A stretch of 6,873 nt of DNA from Elusimicrobiota bacterium. GTDB lineage: Bacteria; Elusimicrobiota; Elusimicrobia; UBA1565; UBA9628. This document shows, one piece after another, positions 1 to 4,719 of this stretch. The notes under the pieces were generated by a model. That model ran no database searches, was not told the DNA's origin, and was given only the letters and a program-made list of their open reading frames with translations. Each line of letters opens with the position of its first letter. Within the stretch, counting starts at the first letter, position 1. Both the position numbers and the translations under genes were made by a program. Location of the stretch: positions 1-6,873 of the forward strand of contig JACQBB010000141.1 of NCBI GenBank assembly GCA_016194625.1. The letters run 5' to 3'.

Positions 1-881
1 GGGACGATCTCCTCGGCCGAGACGATCAGGCGCTTGCAGGCGCGCGACATCTCGACCGCGAAGCCGGCGATGCCGTCGATCTGGCAGTTGCCGAACCGGT
101 CGGCGCGGTGGACGTGGATGACGGCCGCGTCCAGCACCAGCGCCGGCAGCAGGGTCAGCGGCATCCCGGTGAACGGGTCGCGCATCGTCTTGGCGGGGCT
201 GCGCGCGAGGGTGTCGGAGCCCAGCATCGAGCGCGCGGGCAGGAACGGCAGCCCCATCGCCGCCGCCTTGAGGCGCCAGGTGATGGCCGCGTTCGACCAC
301 TCGGCGAGCTTCAGCGTCCCGCGCTCGACGGCGCGGCGCAGGATCGGCGACAACCCGTAGGCCTCGTAGCCGACGTAGGTGATGTCGAGCGCCTCGACCA
401 AGCCCGCGGCGATCAGGAAGTCGGCGTCCATCAGGCCCTGGCCGAGCATGCGCAGCCGGCCCACCTTCTGGCGGACGATCTCGCGCACGACCGACATCGG
501 AGCCCGCACCGTCCCGTACAGCTCGATGCCCAGGTAGCCGCCGGCCTTCACGAAGCGCTTCACCGCCTGCCTCTCGGTCATCAGCTTGGGCCGCAGCGCC
601 ATGTCCTTCTCGTCGCGCAGGAAGCGCCGGAAGGCGTCCGGGTCGGGCTTTTGGAAGAGCGGCGGGGCGGCCGACGGCCGCGGCGCCAGCGTCGGCGGCG
701 TCGACTCGGGCAGGACCTCGGTGGTCTCGATCGGCCGGAAGTCCGAGCACGGCTTGGCGAGCAGGTCGGCGGGCGAGCGCACCGTGCCGTGCTTCACGCA
801 CACGGCCTCGGAGCGGCCTTCCACGCCCGGCCGGGTGACCAGCCAGCCGCAGTCCATGCACGCCGGGGCGCGCGGGTTCAT
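1..881 (-). CDS. CoA-transferase family I, subunit A (GctA/IpdA-like), with N-terminal Cys-rich extension; 3' end outside window
   Basis: Reading leftward from ATG at 881-879 the frame is open for 293 codons to the window edge, so the C-terminus is missing. From about residue 100 it reads like the alpha subunit of glutaconate-type CoA-transferases: GIELYGTVRAPM (118-129), GQGLMDADFLIAAG (147-160), EWSNAA (194-199), GLPFLPARS (210-218), PFTGMPLTLLPAL (236-248), IHVHRADRFGNCQ (255-267) and SAEEIV (288-293). Such enzymes move CoA between carboxylic acids. In the glutaconate family the catalytic Glu lies in the partner B subunit, which I would expect just beyond the left edge. Residues 1-50 are unusual: C8-x2-C11, C28-x2-H31 and C45 look like a small zinc-binding module, followed by a Pro-rich linker (about 56-82). 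The substrate cannot be told. No Shine-Dalgarno precedes the ATG. A later start at M9 would remove C8, so 881 is preferred. The family is clear; the exact enzyme is not. Confidence 0.85.
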   Translation of the reverse strand, partial: MNPRAPACMDCGWLVTRPGVEGRSEAVCVKHGTVRSPADLLAKPCSDFRPIETTEVLPESTPPTLAPRPSAAPPLFQKPDPDAFRRFLRDEKDMALRPKLMTERQAVKRFVKAGGYLGIELYGTVRAPMSVVREIVRQKVGRLRMLGQGLMDADFLIAAGLVEALDITYVGYEAYGLSPILRRAVERGTLKLAEWSNAAITWRLKAAAMGLPFLPARSMLGSDTLARSPAKTMRDPFTGMPLTLLPALVLDAAVIHVHRADRFGNCQIDGIAGFAVEMSRACKRLIVSAEEIV

Positions 882-888
882 GCATCGC

Positions 889-894
889 TTAATA
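889..894 (-). promoter_or_regulatory. weak -10-like element for the CoA-transferase gene
   Basis: On the minus strand TATTAA (4 of 6 matches to TATAAT) ends 7 bases before the ATG at 881, the same spacing seen for the divergent gene on the other side of this region. The lack of a Shine-Dalgarno would fit a leaderless start, but the match is poor, there is no exact TGn extension and no convincing -35 box. Confidence 0.25.
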
Positions 895-911
895 AGGCAA
901 CGAAGGTGCCA

Positions 912-939
912 GATCGGGCGCCCGCGGCGCGGGCGGATC
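912..939. repeat. imperfect GC-rich inverted repeat in the leader side of the CoA-transferase gene
   Basis: CGCCCG (919-924) pairs with CGGGCG (930-935) around a 5-base loop. The flanking GATC (912-915) pairs with GATC (936-939), leaving a 3-base bulge GGG at 916-918. It could form a hairpin or be a dyad operator site between the two divergent genes. In DNA this GC-rich such a dyad may also occur by chance. Confidence 0.3.
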
Positions 940-1018
940 GGACCGGGCGCTCGGATGAAGCTGATATATCCTGTCAGGTATGCTTTCGCGTCCGCCGAGA
1001 TTCTTCGGGAGCGGCTCT

Positions 1019-1027
1019 TGCTATAAT
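1019..1027 (+). promoter_or_regulatory. extended -10 promoter (TGC-TATAAT) for the glycerol-3-phosphate dehydrogenase-like gene
   Basis: A perfect TATAAT at 1022-1027 is preceded by TG one base upstream (1019-1020), the extended -10 of sigma-70-type promoters. No good -35 is present at the usual distance (999-1004 reads GATTCT), which extended -10 promoters can tolerate. The expected transcription start, about 7 bases downstream, falls on or next to the GTG at 1035, so the transcript would have essentially no leader and no Shine-Dalgarno. Confidence 0.7.
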
Positions 1028-1034
1028 CGCCGCC

Positions 1035-2375
1035 GTGGCGTACGACATCGTCGTGATCGGCGGCGGGGTGACGGGCGCGGGCGTGGCCCGCGACGCGGCG
1101 CTGCGCGGGCTGAAGGTGGCGCTGGTCGAGCGCGGCGAGCCCGGGTGCGGGACGACGCGCACCTCGACGCACCTGATCCACGGCGGCGTGCGCTACCTCC
1201 TGTACGACCGCCTGACCACGCACGCGACCTGCTGGGACTCCGGCCACATCGTGCGCACCGCGGGCGGCCTGCTGACGCGCCTGCCGATCCTGTGGCCGGT
1301 CTATCGCGGCCACGCGCGCGGGCTCGAGACGGTCGAGACGCTGTTCGAGGAGTACGACCGCTTCCAGCCGATGAAGTACGGCCGCCCGCACATGCGACTG
1401 ACGCCCGAGGCGGCCCTGCGGCTGGTGCCCGGCCTGAAGGCCGAGGGCCTGCGCGGCGCGCTGGTGTTCGACGAGTGGTGGGTGGACGCCGAAGCCTTGG
1501 CCGCGCGCACGCTCGACTCGGCCAAGGCCGCGGGCGCCGAGGTCCTGCTGCGCGCGCCCGTCGAGGCGATCCGCCGCGACGGGCCGCGCGCGGTCGGCGT
1601 GCGCGCGGGCGGCCGCGACCTGGACGCGAAGGTGGTGGTCAACGCCGCCGGCCCCTGGGTGGACAAGGTCGCGCGGCTGGCCGGCGCGTCCCTGCCGCTG
1701 CGGCTGATGAAGGGCACGCACCTGATCTGGAAGGACCCGAGGCGCGTGCCCGTCGGCCTTTTGCTGGAAGCGGTGGACCGCGAGCGCTACGTGTTCGTGG
1801 TGCCCTCGCCGCTCGGCACCTGGGTGGGCCCGACCGACCTGCCCGGGCCGGCGGACCCGGACGAGACGCGCACCACCGCCGAGGAGACCCGGTACCTGCT
1901 CGACTCGGTGCGCCGCTACTTCGCCGATTGGCCGGCCGAGCCGGACTCGTCCATCGTCGGCTCGCGGCCGATCCTGGGCCAGCCGGGCGCGGAGAAGCTG
2001 CTGTCGCGCGACTTCGAGGTGTTCGACCACGAGACGCGCGACGGCGTGCCCGGCCTGCTCACCATCGGCGGCGGCAAGATGTCCGACTACCGCGTGATGG
2101 CCGAGGCGGTCACCGACGCCGCCTGCCGCAAGCTGGGCGTCGGCGCGCGCGCGACCACGCAGGACTTCACGCTGGACGGCAAGCCCGTCGGCCCGATCCC
2201 GGGCTGGGCGCCGCCGGACCCCGCGCTGAAGACCTTCCTGAAGACGCGGCCGCGCCTGCGCGAGCTGCACGCGCTGGCGCACCTGGGCGGAGCGCTCGCC
2301 GCGCACCTGGCGCGCCGCGCCGCCGGCCTGTCCCCCGCCGAGGACGAGGCCGCGTTCCGCCGCCGCTACGCCTAG
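1035..2375 (+). CDS. FAD-dependent glycerol-3-phosphate dehydrogenase-like protein (GlpA/GlpD family), short form
   Basis: The 446-residue product begins with an FAD-binding Rossmann motif, YDIVVIGGGVTGAGVARD at residues 3-20, ending at the acidic E32. Family signatures follow: STHLIHGGVRYL (44-55), the strand VVNAAGPWVDKVARLAG, YVFVVPSPLGTWVGPTD, and near the end RDGVPGLLTIGGGKMSDYR, matching the GGKLTTYR region of GlpD/GlpA. These enzymes oxidise glycerol-3-phosphate to dihydroxyacetone phosphate and pass electrons to quinone at the membrane. It is shorter than GlpD or GlpA (just over 500 residues): after the GGK motif only about 85 divergent residues remain, without the Cys-rich iron-sulfur region of GlpA. 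GTG at 1035 is chosen because it sits two codons before the Rossmann strand and 7 bases after a strong -10; the frame is open far upstream but only antisense to the neighbouring gene. Substrate is inferred; another polyol phosphate or hydroxy acid is possible. Confidence 0.85.
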   Translation: MAYDIVVIGGGVTGAGVARDAALRGLKVALVERGEPGCGTTRTSTHLIHGGVRYLLYDRLTTHATCWDSGHIVRTAGGLLTRLPILWPVYRGHARGLETVETLFEEYDRFQPMKYGRPHMRLTPEAALRLVPGLKAEGLRGALVFDEWWVDAEALAARTLDSAKAAGAEVLLRAPVEAIRRDGPRAVGVRAGGRDLDAKVVVNAAGPWVDKVARLAGASLPLRLMKGTHLIWKDPRRVPVGLLLEAVDRERYVFVVPSPLGTWVGPTDLPGPADPDETRTTAEETRYLLDSVRRYFADWPAEPDSSIVGSRPILGQPGAEKLLSRDFEVFDHETRDGVPGLLTIGGGKMSDYRVMAEAVTDAACRKLGVGARATTQDFTLDGKPVGPIPGWAPPDPALKTFLKTRPRLRELHALAHLGGALAAHLARRAAGLSPAEDEAAFRRRYA

Positions 2376-2386
2376 CCCCCCCTTTT

Positions 2387-2395
2387 TGGTAGAGT
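2387..2395 (+). promoter_or_regulatory. candidate extended -10 promoter for the CADD-type gene
   Basis: TG at 2387-2388, one base, then TAGAGT at 2390-2395 (4 of 6 matches to TATAAT) repeats the TGn plus hexamer layout seen upstream of the previous gene. It follows a short T-run (2383-2387) 12 bases after the preceding stop codon. A transcript starting near 2402 would carry a leader of about 30 bases containing the Shine-Dalgarno. No -35 is apparent. Confidence 0.4.
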
Positions 2396-2421
2396 GACTC
2401 CGCCGTCCACCCTCGACGCAC

Positions 2422-2426
2422 AGGAG
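2422..2426 (+). promoter_or_regulatory. ribosome binding site of the CADD-type gene
   Basis: AGGAG lies 6 bases before the ATG at 2433 and fixes that start. An in-frame GTG at 2394 would add 13 unconserved residues, has no ribosome site of its own and overlaps the -10-like element. Confidence 0.75.
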
Positions 2427-2432
2427 CTTGCC

Positions 2433-3113
2433 ATGAACGACGCCTGGTCGCGCATCGACGCCGTCATCGCCGAGAAGTCCCTCCTCAAGCACCCTTTTTA
2501 TCAGGCCTGGACCGCCGGGACGCTGACCCGCGAGGACCTGGCGCACTACGCCCGCCAGTACTACGCGCAGGAGTCGCGCTTCCCCCGCTACCTGTCCGCC
2601 GTCCACTCGAACTGCCCCGACGCCGAGGCGCGCCGGGTCCTGCTCGAGAACCTGACCCACGAGGAAGCGGGCCCGGACAACCATCCCGAGCTGTGGCTGC
2701 GCTTCGCGGCGACGGTCGGCGCGGACCGCGCGTCCGTGACCGGCGCGGCGCCCCACGCGAAGACCGACGAGTGCGTGACGACCTTCGACCGCCTGTCGCG
2801 CGGCGACTGGCGGCTCGGCCTGGCGGCGCTGTACGCCTACGAGGTCCAGCAGCCGGCCGTGGCCAAGACCAAGATCGACGGGCTCAAGACGAACTACGGG
2901 CTGAAGTCGAAGGACGCGCTGGGCTTCTTCGAGGTGCACGAGACGCTGGACGCGTGGCACTCGAAGACCGAGCGCGGGATCCTGAGCGACGAGCTGCGCC
3001 GCGACCCGGCGCTGGCCCCGAAGCTCGAGGCCGCGGTCGCCGCGGCCTGCGACGCGCTGAACGCCCTGCTGGACGGAGTGGTCGAGGCCCGCGGCCTCGC
3101 CTGCGCCTGCTGA
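2433..3113 (+). CDS. CADD-family self-sacrificing 4-aminobenzoate (pABA) synthase
   Basis: The 226-residue protein is a heme-oxygenase-fold (TenA/PqqC-like) dimetal protein closely resembling chlamydial CADD (about 231 residues as I recall it). CADD makes pABA for folate from its own active-site tyrosine, with a lysine proposed as amino donor, so each molecule works once. Aligned from memory, every key residue is present: Y23 (CADD Y27), metal ligands E77, H84, E137, H169, D173 and H176 (E81, H88, E142, H174, D178, H181), and K147 (K152). Visible motifs are HPFYQAW (20-26), FPRYLSAVHSNC (50-61), NLTHEEAGPDNH (73-84), YEVQQP (136-141) and HETLDAWH (169-176). The C-terminus ends ACAC, recalling the Cys-rich CADD tail. 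It would replace PabA/PabB/PabC in the cytoplasm. Neighbours show no folate genes. The family is secure and pABA synthesis is likely; plain TenA thiaminase or PqqC function is unlikely given the CADD-specific Tyr and Lys. Confidence 0.88.
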   Translation: MNDAWSRIDAVIAEKSLLKHPFYQAWTAGTLTREDLAHYARQYYAQESRFPRYLSAVHSNCPDAEARRVLLENLTHEEAGPDNHPELWLRFAATVGADRASVTGAAPHAKTDECVTTFDRLSRGDWRLGLAALYAYEVQQPAVAKTKIDGLKTNYGLKSKDALGFFEVHETLDAWHSKTERGILSDELRRDPALAPKLEAAVAAACDALNALLDGVVEARGLACAC

Positions 3114-3165
3114 CGAGACTCTCGCCGTAAGACGCGACCACTGCCCAGCGCGCTCGACGCCGCCT

Positions 3166-3193
3166 CCTCGGCAAGGGAATCCTTGGACCGAGG
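3166..3193 (+). promoter_or_regulatory. hairpin overlapping the lpxD Shine-Dalgarno
   Basis: CCTCGGCAAGG (3166-3176) can pair with CCTTG (3181-3185) and CCGAGG (3188-3193) to give 11 base pairs, with a GAAT loop and a 2-base bulge (GA, 3186-3187). The 3' arm contains GAGG of the lpxD Shine-Dalgarno, so the folded form would hide the ribosome site. No U-run follows, arguing against an intrinsic terminator. The complementarity is directly visible; a regulatory role is inference. Confidence 0.5.
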
Positions 3194-3195
3194 TG
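3190..3195 (+). promoter_or_regulatory. ribosome binding site of lpxD
   Basis: GAGGTG lies 5 bases before ATG 3201, a strong match to the anti-Shine-Dalgarno. It selects this start over the in-frame TTG at 3183, which would add six residues and lies inside the hairpin. Confidence 0.75.
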
Positions 3196-3200
3196 CGACG

Positions 3201-4247
3201 ATGAACATCGAGACGCTGGGCAGCCTGCTGGAGACGGAGGTCCGCGGCGACGGCGCGTACGACGTGGACGGCGTCGGCGACCTGGAGCGCCTGGCCCCCG
3301 GCGAGGCGCTGAAGGAGAACCGCGTCTACTTCGTCGAGAACGCCGCCGTCCTCAAGCGGCACCCTCAGGCCGCCGCCGGCGGGGCCGTCCTGACGGTCCC
3401 GGAGCTGGCCGACCGCTTCCCGCGCGCGCTGGTCGCGCCGGCGGCCGCCGTCCGCGTCGCCTTCATCAAGCTGCTGCGCCACTTCGACGCGGCGCCGTCG
3501 TTCCCCGCCGGCGTCTCCCCCGACGCGCGCGTGCACCCGAGCGCGGCCGTCGCCGCCTCGGCCGCCGTGCTGGCGGGCGCGGTCGTGATGGAGGGCGCGC
3601 GCGTCGGCGAGCGCTGCGTGCTGTACCCCGGCGTCGTGCTGGAGCCGGGCGCCGTCGTCGGCGACGGGACCGTGCTGTTCCCCCACGTGGTCGTCGGCGC
3701 GCGCTGCGTCGTCGGCCGCGACTGCATCGTCCACGCCGGGACCGTGCTCGGCGCCGACGGCTTCGGCTTCCACGACCGGCCCGGCAAGCGGTACAAGGTG
3801 CCGCAGATCGGCATTGTGCGCCTCGGCGACCGCGTGGAGCTGGGCGCGGGCTGCACCGTGGACCGCGCGACCATCGAGGAGACCTCGATCGGCGACGAGA
3901 CCAAGATCGACGACCAGGTCCACATCGCGCACAACTGCCGCGTCGGCGGCTGGTGCTACATCGCCGCGAACACCGGCCTGGCGGGCTCCGTCGTCGTCGA
4001 GGACGGCGTGATGATCTCCGGGATGGTCAGCGTGAAGGACCACGTGACGCTGGCCAAGGGCACGATCGTGATGGGGATGTCCGGCGTCGCGCAGGACACG
4101 GCGCCGAAGACCGCCTACTTCGGGACTCCCGCGCTGCCCGCGCGGCAGATGCACAAGATGCACTCGGCGCTGGAGCGCCTGCCCGCGCTGCTGGCGCGGG
4201 TGCGCGAGCTGGAGGCGCGGGCGGGGATCGCGGCGGCGGCGGACTGA
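3201..4247 (+). CDS. lpxD: UDP-3-O-acylglucosamine N-acyltransferase
   Basis: The 348-residue product matches the usual LpxD length (341 in E. coli). LpxD adds the second 3-hydroxyacyl chain, from acyl-ACP, to UDP-3-O-acylglucosamine, the third step of lipid A synthesis, in the cytoplasm. Residues 1 to about 100 form the LpxD N-terminal domain (VGDLERLAPGE, then an Ala-rich segment ending FIKLLRHF). Residues from about 105 to 305 form the left-handed beta-helix of hexapeptide repeats (PSAAVAASAAVLAGAVV, VLYPGVVLEPGAVVG). The catalytic region DDQVHIAHN (237-245) carries H244, equivalent to E. coli His239. GADGFGF (184-190) and YFGTPALPARQ precede a C-terminal helix, as expected for LpxD and not LpxA. 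The gene stands apart from the usual bamA-skp-lpxD-fabZ-lpxA cluster. It follows the CADD gene after 87 bases; co-transcription is possible, with no clear promoter in the gap. Confidence 0.95.
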   Translation: MNIETLGSLLETEVRGDGAYDVDGVGDLERLAPGEALKENRVYFVENAAVLKRHPQAAAGGAVLTVPELADRFPRALVAPAAAVRVAFIKLLRHFDAAPSFPAGVSPDARVHPSAAVAASAAVLAGAVVMEGARVGERCVLYPGVVLEPGAVVGDGTVLFPHVVVGARCVVGRDCIVHAGTVLGADGFGFHDRPGKRYKVPQIGIVRLGDRVELGAGCTVDRATIEETSIGDETKIDDQVHIAHNCRVGGWCYIAANTGLAGSVVVEDGVMISGMVSVKDHVTLAKGTIVMGMSGVAQDTAPKTAYFGTPALPARQMHKMHSALERLPALLARVRELEARAGIAAAAD

Positions 4248-4261
4248 ACCGAGAGGCTCAG
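4244..4261. terminator. small hairpin spanning the two convergent stop codons
   Basis: CTGAACC (4244-4250) and GGCTCAG (4255-4261) form a 7-pair stem with one A-C mismatch (a G-U wobble on the other strand), closed by a GAGA tetraloop of the GNRA type. Both TGA stop codons lie in the stem. There is no U-run, so any role as a bidirectional terminator or RNA 3'-end protector is speculative. Confidence 0.3.
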
Positions 4262-4719
4262 TAGACGCCGCGCTCCTGGTACCAGGGCACGCCCTTGCCG
4301 GAGGTCTTCAGGCAGTCCACGAAGACCACCACGCGCGAGCTGTCGTACACGTAGCCCCAGCGGCCGGTGCCGAGCAGGCGCGAGCCGTCCACGACGCCGC
4401 CGCGCAGGATCTCCGGCGGGTACGCCTGGACGCGGTCGGTCTCGCGGCCGCAGGCCGGCAGGTCGATCGAGGGGATGCTCGCGATGTACTTGGGGACCAG
4501 GCTCTCGAGCTTCGGCGGGACGCGCTTCTCGGCCTTGTAGTAGTCGGCGATCGCGTTCTCGAGCGACGCCAGGTGCGTGCGGGCCTTGTCCTCGCGCACG
4601 CGCACGTCCTCGGCGTTCGTCTCCTTCTCGAAGTCGGCCGAGGCCTCGTCGCGTCCCGTGAAGTACGCGCAGCCCGGCAGTCCGGCGACGATGACGGCGA
4701 ACAGAAGGATGCTCCTCAT
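4258..4719 (-). CDS. pseudopilin-like (GspG-type) lipoprotein of unknown function
   Basis: The 153-residue protein starts MRSILLFAVIVAG and has LPGC at 14-17, a lipobox with C17 as the likely lipidated residue (Pro at -2 is not the preferred residue). A charged segment (about 23-48) leads into a helix and a proline-rich stretch, LASLENAIADYYKAEKRVPP (50-69), followed by LVPKYIASIP (74-83). This resembles the region after the first helix of type II secretion major pseudopilins. The end, GRWGYVYDSSRVVVFVDC (119-136), also recalls pseudopilin C-terminal beta structure. C90 and C136 could form a disulfide. It lacks the prepilin N-terminus (Gly-Phe-Thr-Leu-x-Glu), so it is not an assembled pilin; it is probably membrane-anchored outside the cytoplasm. 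Its ATG overlaps the mnmA stop codon (ATGA, 4716-4719), so translation is probably coupled. No function can be assigned. Confidence 0.75.
   Translation of the reverse strand: MRSILLFAVIVAGLPGCAYFTGRDEASADFEKETNAEDVRVREDKARTHLASLENAIADYYKAEKRVPPKLESLVPKYIASIPSIDLPACGRETDRVQAYPPEILRGGVVDGSRLLGTGRWGYVYDSSRVVVFVDCLKTSGKGVPWYQERGVY

Larger units (their letters stand above)
882..1034. other. divergent intergenic control region
   Basis: This is the only sizeable non-coding stretch in the window, lying between two divergently transcribed genes. It is less GC-rich than its surroundings near 887-897, 961-990 and 1018-1027. It holds an extended -10 facing right (1019-1027), a weak -10-like element facing left (889-894), an imperfect GC-rich inverted repeat (912-939) and an 8-base palindrome GATATATC (963-970) that could be an operator half or only AT-rich promoter DNA. 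No small ORF with a ribosome site was found in it. Confidence 0.6.

Noticed and set aside
963..970. GATATATC palindrome, considered as the -10 box for the CoA-transferase gene.
   Set aside because: On the minus strand TATATC matches only 4 of 6 and has no -35 at the right distance; kept only as a possible operator in the intergenic entry.
108..1034. The frame of the dehydrogenase gene is open far upstream on the plus strand, giving a much longer possible protein.
   Set aside because: This part is antisense to the well-conserved CoA-transferase, its translation is low-complexity Arg/Gly/Ala/His-rich, and the conserved FAD-binding N-terminus begins right after GTG 1035.
2373..2387. C-run followed by five T after the dehydrogenase stop, considered as an intrinsic terminator.
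   Set aside because: No stem precedes the T-run; it is better read as the AT-rich part of a promoter for the next gene.
980..2392. A 470-codon open frame on the plus strand overlapping the dehydrogenase in another frame.
   Set aside because: Its product is Arg/Gly/Ala-rich and lacks any family motif, while the overlapping frame encodes clear FAD-binding and GlpA/GlpD motifs.
3114..3165. Searched for a promoter for lpxD between the CADD gene and the hairpin.
   Set aside because: TAAGAC (3128-3133) is the closest to a -10 and is too weak, with no TGn extension or -35; read-through from upstream is as likely.
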